DNA of 64,000 nucleotides from an uncultured Clostridia bacterium (GCA_947168855.1 CAMVNO010000001.1:406828-470827), one strand, 5' to 3'. Positions 49,233 to 57,279 are shown, counted from the stretch's first letter. Numbers and translations are program-made. The notes: generated by a model not told the origin, from the letters alone.

Positions 49233-50129
49233 TTACGCGCCGAATACCCACAGCTTCAGGACGGCCGCCGCTTCGCGAAGATACATCCCGAACATATAGA
49301 TCGGATATCCGTTTGATCCCGCAAAGCCCTCGGCGCGCATGCCCATGCCCGCCGCCATCCGTTCTGCGCGATAGAGATGATACGCGCTCGATACGAGCAC
49401 GACGCGATCGGTCTTTCCGCCGTCCGCCCTGATGACCGCTTCGGAAAACGCGAGGTTTTCCTTTGTGGAGGTCGACCGATCCTCAAGCAGGATCCTTTCC
49501 TCCGCAATCCCGTGTTTCACAAGATACCGGCGCATGCATTCGGCCTCGGAGATATCCTCGCCCGCGCCTTGTCCGCCGCTCACGACCGTCTTTGTGCGGG
49601 GATTCGCCGTAAGATAGCGCGCCGCGCCCTCGAGCCGGTGTTCGAGCGTGATCGACGGCTCCGTTCCGTAGACCGCCGCGCCGAGCACGACGATATAGTC
49701 CGCGTCGGGCTCCGGCTGTTTTGAGGCGGCATTTATGATCGGGATCTCCACGATCAGCAGCGCGCAGAGCGCCGTCCCCATGAGCACCGACGCCGTGATC
49801 TTCAGCGGTTTTTTTCCGAAACGGAACACAAGAAGCATCGCAATCACGGCAAGCGGCGCGAGCGAAGCGATCCTGTAGCCCGCCTGCGGAAAGGTCCAGA
49901 GGAAGACGACAAATCCAAGCTCGACGGCGATGGCGATCCAAAGCATCCAATTCCGCTTCCACGCCGCAAGCGCGCCGAGCGCAAGGATGCAGACGGACAG
50001 GAACCGGTAGCGCGGATGGATGCCGAACCAGATCACGATCGCCGTACAGAGGATCAGCAGAAGACCCAATGCATGCCAAAGCGTGAAAGGCTGTTTTTTT
50101 CGATTCTCCGGTCGATTTGTCTGTTCCAT
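49233..50129 (-). CDS. YdcF/SanA-family membrane protein, DUF218 (298 aa)
   Basis: Four hydrophobic segments (about 16-135) precede the DUF218 domain. Its motifs are ADYIVVLGAAVYG, VVSGGQGAGEDISEAECM, LEDRSTSTKENLAFS and VLVSSAYHLYRAE. The family includes SanA/ElyC, linked to envelope carrier-lipid metabolism, and the fold binds nucleotides or SAM. GGGG precedes ATG 50129. It is monocistronic. Confidence 0.9.
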   Translation of the reverse strand: MEQTNRPENRKKQPFTLWHALGLLLILCTAIVIWFGIHPRYRFLSVCILALGALAAWKRNWMLWIAIAVELGFVVFLWTFPQAGYRIASLAPLAVIAMLLVFRFGKKPLKITASVLMGTALCALLIVEIPIINAASKQPEPDADYIVVLGAAVYGTEPSITLEHRLEGAARYLTANPRTKTVVSGGQGAGEDISEAECMRRYLVKHGIAEERILLEDRSTSTKENLAFSEAVIRADGGKTDRVVLVSSAYHLYRAERMAAGMGMRAEGFAGSNGYPIYMFGMYLREAAAVLKLWVFGA

Positions 50130-50215
50130 ACCGTTGCCCCCTGATGTGATAGCTGCAGTATACACCGCGGATGTAATCGAATTGCGTTATTTTGCGAAAC
50201 AATCCATGAATACGC

Positions 50216-50241
50216 CAATGACCGCGCCGAAACGCGGTCAT
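50216..50241. promoter_or_regulatory. Perfect inverted repeat downstream of nfnB
   Basis: AATGACCGCG / CGCGGTCATT with loop CCGAAA and no T-run. It may act as an mRNA 3'-end stabiliser. Confidence 0.45.
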
Positions 50242-50255
50242 TCCGATCTGTGTCT

Positions 50256-51665
50256 TTATTTTGCGGAAAGCGCTTCGTCGATCGCCTTCGCCGCGATCTT
50301 GCCCGCGCCCATCGCCGAAATGACCGTCGCCGCGCCGGTGACCGCGTCGCCGCCCGCATACACGTTTTCGCGCGAGGTCAGCCCGTCCTCCGTGACGACG
50401 ATCCCGCCGTGCGAATTGACCTCGAGCCCCGCCGTCGTATCCTTGATGAGCGGGTTCGGGCTGGTGCCGATCGCCATGATGACCGTGTCCACATCGAGCG
50501 TGAACTCGCTGCCGGGGATCGGAACGGGGCGCCGTCTGCCCTTCGCGTCCGGCTCGCCGAGCTCCATTTTGATGCAGCGCATGCCGGTCACAAAGCCGTT
50601 TTTCGGATCGCGCGGATCATCCGGATTGCTGTAGCCGAGGATCTCGACCGGATTGTTTAAGAGCCGGAAGTCGATGCCCTCCTCCATCGCGTGCTCGACC
50701 TCCTCGCGCCTCGCGGGAAGCTCGTCCATCGAGCGGCGATAGACGATATACACATGCTCCGCGCCGAGCCGCAGCGCCGTGCGCGCCGCGTCCATAGCAA
50801 CGTTGCCGCCGCCGACGACCGCAACGTATCCGCCCTTCATGATCGGCGTGACCGGGTTTTCGAGGTACGCTTTCATCAGGTTCGAGCGCGTCAGAAATTC
50901 GTTTGCGGAATAGACGCCCTTCAGGGATTCGCCCGGGATGTTCATAAAGTTCGGCAGTCCCGCGCCGGAGCCGATGAACACGGCTTCGTAGCCCATTTCA
51001 AAGAGCTCGTCGATCGTCAGGGTCTTGCCGATGACGACGTTGGTCTGCACGTCCACGCCGAGGTCACGGAGCGTTTCAACCTCCTTTGCCACGATCCTCT
51101 TGGGCAGACGGAATTCCGGAATGCCGTACACAAGCACGCCGCCCGCGGTGTGCAGCGCCTCAAATACGGAGACCTGATATCCCTTCTTTGCAAGATCGCC
51201 CGCGCAGGTAAGTCCCGAGGGACCGGAACCCACGATCGCGACGCGATGCCCGTTGGACGCGGGCGCGGCCGCCTTTTCCGTGGCGTTGGCGTTGTGCCAA
51301 TCGGCAACGAAGCGTTCGAGTCTGCCGATGCCGACCGGCTCGAATTTGACGCCCATCGAGCACTTGCTCTCGCACTGCGTCTCCTGCGGGCAGACCCTGC
51401 CGCAGACGGCGGGCAGCGACGACGTCTCGTTGATGATCTGATACGCGCCCTCAAAATCGCCCGATTTGATCTTCGTAATGAAATCAGGGATGTTGACGTT
51501 GACGGGACAGCCCGTCACACAGGGACGGTTCTTGCAGTTCAGGCAGCGATTCGCTTCCTCGACGGCGATCTCTGCGGTGTAGCCCAGAGCGACCTCCTGA
51601 AAATTGTGCGCGCGGACTTCGGGCGCCTGTGTCGGCATTTCGTGTTTTTTCGGATTCAGCGCCAT
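50256..51665 (-). CDS. nfnB: NADPH-dependent ferredoxin:NAD+ oxidoreductase, large subunit (NfnB/GltA-like) (469 aa)
   Basis: The N-terminal Fe-S cluster cysteines (CLNCKNRPCVTGCPVNVNIP, CGRVCPQETQCESKC) precede a pyridine nucleotide-disulfide oxidoreductase fold (VAIVGSGPSGLTCAGDLAKK and YVAVVGGGNVAMDAARTAL). Next to nfnA this indicates NfnAB, which bifurcates electrons between NADPH, NAD+ and ferredoxin. A lone GltA/glutamate synthase small subunit is less likely because its partner FAD subunit lies directly upstream (TAATG overlap). Start MALNPKKHEM at 51665. Confidence 0.9.
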   Translation of the reverse strand: MALNPKKHEMPTQAPEVRAHNFQEVALGYTAEIAVEEANRCLNCKNRPCVTGCPVNVNIPDFITKIKSGDFEGAYQIINETSSLPAVCGRVCPQETQCESKCSMGVKFEPVGIGRLERFVADWHNANATEKAAAPASNGHRVAIVGSGPSGLTCAGDLAKKGYQVSVFEALHTAGGVLVYGIPEFRLPKRIVAKEVETLRDLGVDVQTNVVIGKTLTIDELFEMGYEAVFIGSGAGLPNFMNIPGESLKGVYSANEFLTRSNLMKAYLENPVTPIMKGGYVAVVGGGNVAMDAARTALRLGAEHVYIVYRRSMDELPARREEVEHAMEEGIDFRLLNNPVEILGYSNPDDPRDPKNGFVTGMRCIKMELGEPDAKGRRRPVPIPGSEFTLDVDTVIMAIGTSPNPLIKDTTAGLEVNSHGGIVVTEDGLTSRENVYAGGDAVTGAATVISAMGAGKIAAKAIDEALSAK

Positions 51666-52519
51666 TACGAATTCGCTCCTTTCAGCAGATTGCACGCCGT
51701 CTCATGCGCGTGACGTTCGAAATCAAAGTACATCCTGCCGCGGCTCATCGCCTCGTCAAAATCAACCTCGTAACCGTTGAAGTCCGGTCCGTCGACGCAG
51801 GCAAACCTCGTGATGCGCCTGCCGTCGCGGATCAGCGTCAGCCGGCAGCCGCCGCACATGCCGGTCCCGTCGATCATGATCGGGTTCATCGACACCGTAA
51901 CGGGCACGCCGAACGGCTTTGCAGTCAGCGTGACGAATTTCATCATGATGAGCGGACCGATCGTGATGATCAGATCGAACGTCTCTCCCGCCTCGAGCAG
52001 TTCTTTCAGCGGAACGGTCACGTTGCCGTGCCTTGCGTAGCTTCCGTCGTCGGTCATAACGATCAGACGGTCGGAGCACGCGCGGAATTCATTCTCGAGA
52101 ATCAGAAGATCCTTGTTTCGGAACCCGATGATCGAGGTGACCTCGGCGCCCTGTTCATGGAACGCCTGCGCCACCGGCATCGCGATCGCGCAGCCGACGC
52201 CGCCGCCGACGATGCAGACTTTTTTGATCCCGTCCGTATGCGTCGGAACGCCCAGAGGACCCACAAAATCCTGAATGCATTCGCCTTCGTTTTTGTGGTT
52301 CAGAAGCTCCGTCGTCGCGCCGACGATCTGGAAGATGATCTTGACCGTGCCGCGCGCTTTGTCGACGCCCGCGACGGTCAGCGGAATGCGCTCGCCCTCC
52401 TCGTTGACGCGCAGAATGATGAACTGCCCCGGCTTCGCTTTATTCGCGACAAGCGGCGCTTCGATCTCCATCTGCGTAACGGTCGGATTCAGTTGTTTCT
52501 TGCTTGCGATCCGATACAT
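51665..52519 (-). CDS. nfnA: NfnA-like FAD/[2Fe-2S] subunit (SudB family) (284 aa)
   Basis: A ferredoxin-reductase-type FAD domain (KPGQFIILRVNEEGERIPLT) and NAD domain (VCIVGGGVGCAIAMPVAQAF) are followed by the [2Fe-2S] cysteines in GTGMCGGCRLT and TRFACVDGPDFNG. This is the small subunit of NfnAB, where flavin-based bifurcation takes place. The start at 52519 follows GGAGGAG. A promoter TTGAAA-N17-TACAAT lies at 52553-52581. Confidence 0.93.
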   Translation of the reverse strand: MYRIASKKQLNPTVTQMEIEAPLVANKAKPGQFIILRVNEEGERIPLTVAGVDKARGTVKIIFQIVGATTELLNHKNEGECIQDFVGPLGVPTHTDGIKKVCIVGGGVGCAIAMPVAQAFHEQGAEVTSIIGFRNKDLLILENEFRACSDRLIVMTDDGSYARHGNVTVPLKELLEAGETFDLIITIGPLIMMKFVTLTAKPFGVPVTVSMNPIMIDGTGMCGGCRLTLIRDGRRITRFACVDGPDFNGYEVDFDEAMSRGRMYFDFERHAHETACNLLKGANS

Positions 52520-52552
52520 GAAACCGCTCCTCCCTGTATGTTGCTGTTGTTT

Positions 52553-52581
52553 ATTGTAAACGATGCCGGGCGTTTTTTCAA
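52553..52581 (-). promoter_or_regulatory. Promoter of nfnAB
   Basis: On the - strand TTGAAA (52576-52581), 17 bp, then TACAAT (52553-52558). Confidence 0.75.
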
Positions 52582-52601
52582 CCCCCCGCCGTGTTTTTTG
52601 T

Positions 52602-52649
52602 TTGACAATCCTGCGTAAATCCTGTATATTATTTGCGGGAATCATCCCG
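52602..52649 (+). promoter_or_regulatory. Promoter and palindrome upstream of the ECF S-component/larC/CsoR-like operon
   Basis: TTGACA (52602-52607), 17 bp, TATATT (52625-52630). The inverted repeat CGGGA-ATCA-TCCCG lies at about 52636-52649, over the expected transcription start, and could be the operator of the CsoR-like protein encoded in the operon. Confidence 0.6.
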
Positions 52650-52698
52650 TAATCCGCTTGTTTTGCGGGGCGTGCGTATCCGCGGAAAGAGGTCTTTT

Positions 52699-53235
52699 AT
52701 GAACCGAAATCTCAAGTGCCTGGTGTATGCCGCGCTGTGTCTGGCGCTTTGTATGGTGCTGCCGCTTCTGACCGGGCAGATCCCCGCGATCGGCAAGCGT
52801 CTTTCCCCCATGCATATTCCGGTGTTTCTGTGCGGGTTCCTCTGCGGATGGCCATGGGGACTTGCGGTCGGCGCGATCGCGCCGATCCTGCGATCCGCGC
52901 TTTTCGGCATGCCTGCCATGGGACCGGACGCGTTCAGCATGGCGTTCGAGCTTGCGGCGTACGGCGCGATCGCCGGACTTCTGTACCGGCTGCTGCCGAG
53001 AAAACCGTGGAGCGTCTATGTTTCGCTGATCGCCGCGATGCTCGCCGGACGGCTTGTCTGGGGACTTGCGAAATGGGCGATGCTCGGACCGTCGTTCACG
53101 CCCGAGCTGTTTCTTGCGGGCGCCTTCGTCAACGCGATCCCCGGCATCATTCTGCATATCGTGCTGATCCCGCCGATCGTGCTTGCGCTGAACAAAGCGG
53201 GGTTTACGGAAAACAACCGAAGGACTGAACCATGA
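52699..53235 (+). CDS. ECF transporter S (substrate-binding) component (178 aa)
   Basis: Six hydrophobic segments are present with the S-component pattern SPMHIPVFLCGFLCGWPWGL and AFVNAIPGIILHIVLIPP. S components bind vitamins or metals and share a common EcfAAT energising unit, which is not encoded here. Co-transcription with larC suggests nickel or a pyridine-nucleotide precursor as substrate, which is inference. AAAGAGG precedes ATG 52699, and its end overlaps larC by 4 nt. Confidence 0.85.
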   Translation: MNRNLKCLVYAALCLALCMVLPLLTGQIPAIGKRLSPMHIPVFLCGFLCGWPWGLAVGAIAPILRSALFGMPAMGPDAFSMAFELAAYGAIAGLLYRLLPRKPWSVYVSLIAAMLAGRLVWGLAKWAMLGPSFTPELFLAGAFVNAIPGIILHIVLIPPIVLALNKAGFTENNRRTEP

Positions 53236-54425
53236 AGACATTGTATCTGGATTGCAGTATGGGCGCGGCGGGCGATATGCTCTGCGCCTCCCTTCTGGAG
53301 CTCTTGCCGGATCCCGACGCGGCGATCCGGGACCTGAACGCGATCGGCATTCCGCATGTCGTATTCAAAAAAACCGTTTCGGTCAAGTGCGGCATCGCCG
53401 GCACGCATCTGTCCGTGTGCGTTGACGGCGAGGAAGAGCATGCGCACATACACGATCATCCCCATCATTCGCACAGCGATCTTGCTTCGATCGAAACGAT
53501 CCTTGCGGGACTGCATGTTTCGGACGGCGTCAGGTCGGACGCGCTTCATGTTTATCGTCTGATCGCCGAGGCGGAGAGCCAAGTGCACGGGTGTCCCGTT
53601 GCGGACATCCATTTTCACGAAGTGGGCACGCTCGACGCGATCGCGGACGTCACGGCGTTCTGTGTCCTGACGGAACGGATCAAGCCGGACCGGATCATCG
53701 CCTCCCCCGTCCATGTCGGCAGCGGCACGGTGCGCTGCGCGCACGGCGTGCTTCCCGTGCCGGCGCCCGCGACGGCGTACCTTTTGAAGGAAGTACCGAT
53801 CTACGGCGGCGAAATCAAAGGCGAGCTGTGCACGCCGACCGGCGCGGCGCTCCTCCGGCACTTTGTCACGCAATTCGGATCCATGCCGGCGATGCGCGTC
53901 AGCGCGATCGGTTACGGGATGGGCACAAAGGATTTCGATACCGCAAACTGCGTCCGCGCCATGCTCGGCGAAGCGGAAACGCGCGACACGGAAACGATCT
54001 TCGAGCTGTCGGCGAACGTCGACGATATGACCGCAGAGCAGATCGGCTTTGCGTCGGAACGTCTGTTCGAGGCGGGCGCCGTTGAGGTGTATACCGTTCC
54101 TATCGGCATGAAAAAGAGCCGTCCCGGCACGCTGATCCGCGCGATTGCAAGGCGTGACGAAAAGGACTCCGTGCTTTCGGCGTTCTTCCGGCACACGACG
54201 ACGCTCGGCGTGCGCGAGGTCGAAACCAAACGGTATATCCTCTCCCGCACGGTTGATGCGAAAGAAACCGCGCTCGGCGCGGTGCGCGTCAAGCGTTCCG
54301 AAGGGTACGGTGCCGTGCGGACGAAAGTCGAATATGAGGACCTTGCTCGGATCGCAAAGGAGCGGAACATCACGCTTTCCGAAGCGGCGGCGCTTGTGAA
54401 TAAGGAGATCGAACGGCATGGATGA
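53232..54425 (+). CDS. larC: Nickel pincer cofactor synthesis protein LarC (397 aa)
   Basis: LarC inserts nickel into the pyridinium dithio-mononucleotide cofactor of lactate racemase-type enzymes. LYLDCSMGAAGDML, a His-rich metal loop (HAHIHDHPHHSHSD), FHEVGTLDAIADV, GELCTPTGAALLRHF and NVDDMTAEQIGFASERL identify the family. It is a single uninterrupted frame, whereas some LarC proteins need a programmed frameshift. larA, larB and larE are not in this window. ATGA overlap with the S component shows coupling. Confidence 0.93.
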   Translation: MKTLYLDCSMGAAGDMLCASLLELLPDPDAAIRDLNAIGIPHVVFKKTVSVKCGIAGTHLSVCVDGEEEHAHIHDHPHHSHSDLASIETILAGLHVSDGVRSDALHVYRLIAEAESQVHGCPVADIHFHEVGTLDAIADVTAFCVLTERIKPDRIIASPVHVGSGTVRCAHGVLPVPAPATAYLLKEVPIYGGEIKGELCTPTGAALLRHFVTQFGSMPAMRVSAIGYGMGTKDFDTANCVRAMLGEAETRDTETIFELSANVDDMTAEQIGFASERLFEAGAVEVYTVPIGMKKSRPGTLIRAIARRDEKDSVLSAFFRHTTTLGVREVETKRYILSRTVDAKETALGAVRVKRSEGYGAVRTKVEYEDLARIAKERNITLSEAAALVNKEIERHG

Positions 54426-54729
54426 GCATCGTCACGACACAGTACAGGAACGCCACGAGCATCTGCATCAGCACGCGAACACCAAGGACGTCATAAACCG
54501 CCTGTCCCGCGCGATCGGGCATCTCGAATCGGTCAAGCGCATGGTGGAGGACGGACGCGACTGCTCGGACGTGCTCATTCAGCTTGCGGCGGTGCGCGCC
54601 GCGCTGAACGCAACAAGCCGCATCATTCTGAAGGACCATCTCGAGCACTGCATCGTGCACGCGGTCGAATCGAACGATCAGCAGGCGATTTCGGAGCTGG
54701 AACAAGCCATTGATAAACTGATCCGGTAA
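54418..54729 (+). CDS. CsoR/RcnR/FrmR-family metal-sensing repressor (103 aa)
   Basis: An all-helical DUF156 protein: INRLSRAIGHLESVKRMVED, then DCSDVLIQLAAVRAALN and the ligand cluster DHLEHC. The Cys...His-x3-Cys set resembles Cu(I)/Ni(II) sensors of this family. A His-rich N-terminus (HRHDTVQERHEHLHQH) resembles nickel-binding tails. It overlaps larC by 8 nt. Operator-like palindromes occur at the operon promoter and directly before the next gene. Nickel is favoured by context, but copper cannot be excluded. Confidence 0.88.
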   Translation: MDEHRHDTVQERHEHLHQHANTKDVINRLSRAIGHLESVKRMVEDGRDCSDVLIQLAAVRAALNATSRIILKDHLEHCIVHAVESNDQQAISELEQAIDKLIR

Positions 54730-54772
54730 TCGCATCCCCCCGCGGGGCTTCCGGAAAACATATGTTTTTGAT

Positions 54773-54808
54773 ATACTCCCTGTGTAAACCATACAGGGGG
54801 TATTTTTT
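54773..54808 (+). promoter_or_regulatory. CsoR-like operator / terminator-like hairpin before the small membrane gene
   Basis: ATACTCCCTGT (54773-54783) pairs with ACAGGGGGTAT (54793-54803), then TTTTTT and the ATG at 54809. A -10 TATACT (54772-54777) overlaps the left arm, and GGGGG in the right arm is the only Shine-Dalgarno site. The ATAC-CCCCT-GTAT form resembles CsoR-family operators. Confidence 0.55.
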
Positions 54809-55213
54809 ATGGCATGTTTTTTGGTTCCGATGACGGAAGCGATCGTCACCACGGTTGCGCAGAAGGTGATCGAGAAGAAGGAAAAGAAGGCCGGCGTTCA
54901 GACGGTCACGAGTGCAGACGGCTTCACAATGGAAAAAACGCCGTTCTCAAAGAAGCTCGGCTGGCTCAATAAGATGCTGTGGGGCGGTTCGGTTCTTCTG
55001 GCGTTTGAGCATGTGTGGCACGGCGAGGTCGTTCCGTATTTCCCGTTCCTGACGGCGGCGAGCGATCCGGCGGACGCGGCGGAAATGCTGCATGAGATGG
55101 GCACGGCGGGCGTGTGTATGGCGGCGATCGTCACGGTCGTGTGGATCGGCATGCTGGTCGTTTCGAAATCGCTCGAAAAGCGCGCGCTCAAGGCACTTCC
55201 CGCGACAAAATAA
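54809..55213 (+). CDS. Small membrane protein, first of a pair (134 aa)
   Basis: The cytoplasmic-looking N-terminus has a basic helix (VIEKKEKKAGVQT). Two membrane segments follow (about 52-68 and 100-118), separated by a loop with HVWHGEVVPYF, and the tail is basic. I do not recognise the family. The ATG lies directly after a T-run and hairpin with a GGGGG site. It is co-oriented with a second small membrane gene 12 nt downstream and may be controlled by the CsoR-like protein upstream. Confidence 0.75.
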   Translation: MACFLVPMTEAIVTTVAQKVIEKKEKKAGVQTVTSADGFTMEKTPFSKKLGWLNKMLWGGSVLLAFEHVWHGEVVPYFPFLTAASDPADAAEMLHEMGTAGVCMAAIVTVVWIGMLVVSKSLEKRALKALPATK

Positions 55214-55225
55214 GTCGGTGCGCAT

Positions 55226-55546
55226 ATGACTTTACTCGTTACCGTATTTGCCGCGGCGATCACGACCGCGATCTGGTATAAGCGTCAGCCGGACGGCAGC
55301 ATGAAGCTCGGCATCCTCTCCTGGATGTTCTGGGGCGCTTCGCTGATGTGGCTGATCGACGCGATCTTTGAATACGCGGAGATCGGTGCGGCGTATTTTA
55401 CGCCGGAACCCGCGGATATGCTTAACGACCTGTTCCTCGGTCTTTCGGTCGTTGCGCTGGCGCTGATCATCTGGATCGTGATCCTTCTCATTTGGGATCC
55501 GAAGGGCGTGATCAAAGCAAAGCTTCTGAAAAAGAAAGAGAAATAA
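55226..55546 (+). CDS. Small membrane protein, second of a pair (106 aa)
   Basis: Two to three hydrophobic segments (LLVTVFAAAITTAIWY, LGILSWMFWGASLMWLI, ALALIIWIVILLIW) and a basic tail KLLKKKEK are seen. Hydrophobic plus WFWG-type residues resemble its partner at 54809. This suggests a two-protein membrane complex, but no family was recognised. No clear Shine-Dalgarno site is seen. Confidence 0.7.
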   Translation: MTLLVTVFAAAITTAIWYKRQPDGSMKLGILSWMFWGASLMWLIDAIFEYAEIGAAYFTPEPADMLNDLFLGLSVVALALIIWIVILLIWDPKGVIKAKLLKKKEK

Positions 55547-55561
55547 CCAATCAAAAGGAAA

Positions 55562-55605
55562 CGGGGATGTTAAGAAACTCTGATCGGCAGTTCTTAACAT
55601 CCCCG
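55562..55605. repeat. Long perfect inverted repeat at the head of array C
   Basis: CGGGGATGTTAAGAA (55562-55576) and TTCTTAACATCCCCG (55591-55605) form a 15-bp stem without a T-run. It lies 15 nt past the small membrane gene. Confidence 0.85.
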
Positions 55606-55795
55606 ATGAATTGCGGCGTTGCCGCATGAATTGGCTGCGCCATGAATTGCCTTCGGCATGAATTGTGACCAAAGGTCACATGAATGTTGATTTTCCGTAC
55701 GGAAAATCTTCCTGCATGACGCCGTTCGGCGTCAATTCATGTGCCGCAAGGCACAATTCATGTCCTTTGGACAATTCACGGAGCGAAGCGAGAAT
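55606..55795. repeat. Hairpin-linker array C with inverted orientation halfway
   Basis: Left half, linker ATGAATT: GCGGC-GTT-GCCGC (55613), GGC-TGC-GCC (55633), GCC-TTC-GGC (55649), GTGACC-AAA-GGTCAC (55665-55679). Centre: the 20-bp perfect palindrome GATTTTCCGTACGGAAAATC (55689-55708). Right half, linker AATTCAT, the reverse complement: GACGCCG-TT-CGGCGTC (55718), GTGCC-GCAA-GGCAC (55741), GTCC-TTT-GGAC (55762), AATTCAC. The 344-bp gap 55547-55890 holds no gene. Confidence 0.88.
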
Positions 55796-55800
55796 GCATT

Positions 55801-55836
55801 GGGGCTGTTCAAAGCGTTTTTGAACAGCCCCTTTTG
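55801..55836 (+). terminator. Intrinsic terminator after array C
   Basis: GGGGCTGTTCAA / TTGAACAGCCCC with loop AAGCGTTT, then TTTT. It lies just upstream of the spoVAD promoter. Confidence 0.85.
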
Positions 55837-55842
55837 CATACC

Positions 55843-55872
55843 GCATAAAAGCCGCCGGTTTCGGGCATATTG
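55843..55872 (+). promoter_or_regulatory. SigmaF/SigmaG-type promoter of spoVAD-spoVAE
   Basis: GCATA (55843-55847), an 18-bp spacer, then CATATTG (55866-55872), close to GHATR-N18-CATWHTA. The geometry is the same as at spoVAC. Confidence 0.7.
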
Positions 55873-55890
55873 ACGGAAAAGGAGGCTTGT

Positions 55891-56919
55891 ATGAGAAAAC
55901 GAATCGGTAAACGGACGCTGCTCTTTCGAAGCGAGCCCAGGATCCGCAGCGCCGCTGCGATCGTTGCGAAAAACGAGGGCGACGGCGCTTTTTCCGGGAT
56001 GTTCGATACGGTTCTCGAGGACGACAAATTCGACGAGGACAGCTTTGAAAAGGCGGAATGCAAGATGTTCCGCACCGCCGCGCTGCTTGCCTGTCAGAAA
56101 GCGGGACTGAACCCGGGAGATATCGACGCCATGCTGGCGGGCGACCTTCTGAATCAGCTGATCACGGCAAACTACGCCGCCCGCGATCTCGGGATCCCGT
56201 TCCTGGGACTGTACGGCGCGTGCTCCACGATGGCGGAATCGCTGCTTCTGGGCGGCGTTTTAAGCGACGGCGGCTACTGCTCGCCCGTTCTTTGCTGCGC
56301 CAGCAGTCATTTTTCCACCGCCGAGCGGCAGTACCGCTTCCCGCTCGAGATGGGCACGACCGCCCCGCCCACCGTGCAGCGCACCGTGACCGGCGCGGGC
56401 GCGCTGCTGCTTTCCACGCGGGACGTTCCGCTTCCCGTTTTTTCGCATGTCGCGCTGACCGCCGCCACGATCGGCAGAGTCGTCGATCTCGGCATCACGG
56501 ACATGAACAATATGGGCGCAGCGATGGCGCCCGCCTGTCTCGATTCGATCATGGCGCATCTTGAGGACACGGGCTGCCGCGTCGGGGATTTTGACCTCAT
56601 CGTATCCGGCGATCTCGGCGCGTTCGGCAGCGAAATGCTCCTCGATCTTGCAAAGAAATACCGGCTGGAACTTGCCGATCGGTATCTCGACTGCGGCGCA
56701 AGCATCTATCTTCCGGAGCAGGGCTTTTCCTGCGGCGGCAGCGGCGCGGGCTGTTCGGCGGTCGTGCTCGCGGCAGAGCTTCTTGAACGCATCGAACGCG
56801 GCGACGTGAACCGCATGCTGTTCCTTGCCACCGGCGCGCTGATGAGCCCGACTTCCGGCATGCAGGGCGAAAGCATTCCCGGTATTGCGCACGCGGTCGT
56901 GCTGGAACGGAGGGACTGA
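55891..56919 (+). CDS. spoVAD: Stage V sporulation protein AD (342 aa)
   Basis: SpoVAD is a thiolase-fold protein at the spore inner membrane that binds dipicolinic acid. MFRTAALLACQKAGL, LLNQLITANYAARDLGIPFLG, GACSTMAESLLLGG, CASSHFSTAERQYRFPLEMG and GFSCGGSGAGCSA are typical. AAAAGGAGG precedes ATG 55891. Its TGA overlaps the spoVAE ATG (TGATG). It is separated from spoVAC by about 17 kb. Confidence 0.96.
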   Translation: MRKRIGKRTLLFRSEPRIRSAAAIVAKNEGDGAFSGMFDTVLEDDKFDEDSFEKAECKMFRTAALLACQKAGLNPGDIDAMLAGDLLNQLITANYAARDLGIPFLGLYGACSTMAESLLLGGVLSDGGYCSPVLCCASSHFSTAERQYRFPLEMGTTAPPTVQRTVTGAGALLLSTRDVPLPVFSHVALTAATIGRVVDLGITDMNNMGAAMAPACLDSIMAHLEDTGCRVGDFDLIVSGDLGAFGSEMLLDLAKKYRLELADRYLDCGASIYLPEQGFSCGGSGAGCSAVVLAAELLERIERGDVNRMLFLATGALMSPTSGMQGESIPGIAHAVVLERRD

Positions 56920-57272
56920 TGCAGTATCTTTGGGCGTTTCTGATCGGCGGCGCGATCTGCACGATCGGACAGCTTCTTCTTTCCTTTACACGGCTCACCT
57001 CCGCGCGCATTCTCGTGCTGTTCGTGGTTGCAGGCGTGGTCCTCGGCGGGCTCGGAATCTATCAGCCGATCGTCGACTTTGCCGGCGCGGGCGCGAGCGT
57101 GCCGCTTTTGGGCTTCGGCAACGCGCTTGCCAAAGGTGCGATCGACGGCGCAAGGGAACACGGGATCCTGGGCGCGTTTTCCGGCGGGATCTCGGCAACC
57201 GCCGCTGGCATTTCCGCCGCGGTCCTCTTCGGCTGGCTCGCCGCGCTGATCTTTCGTCCGAAAACCAAATAA
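56919..57272 (+). CDS. spoVAE: Stage V sporulation protein AE (SpoVAEb type) (117 aa)
   Basis: About four membrane segments carry the signature GAICTIGQLLLSFTRLTSAR and FAGAGASVPLLGFGNALAKG. It is a SpoVA channel component, related in sequence to SpoVAC (compare GAGTVVPITGFA). It is translationally coupled to spoVAD. Confidence 0.93.
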   Translation: MQYLWAFLIGGAICTIGQLLLSFTRLTSARILVLFVVAGVVLGGLGIYQPIVDFAGAGASVPLLGFGNALAKGAIDGAREHGILGAFSGGISATAAGISAAVLFGWLAALIFRPKTK

Positions 57273-57279
57273 AAACGGC

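Noticed and set aside
50256..51665. Glutamate synthase small subunit (GltD) call
   Set aside because: The coupled upstream gene is an NfnA/SudB-type FAD [2Fe-2S] subunit and no glutamate synthase large subunit is present, so NfnB fits better.
53016..54419. 467-codon - strand frame opposite larC
   Set aside because: larC carries full family signatures. The opposite frame is Arg/His/Asp-rich with none.
55606..55795. Possible CRISPR array
   Set aside because: The repeated word is only 7 nt and the intervening segments are all short palindromes, not unique 30-nt spacers. There are no cas genes.
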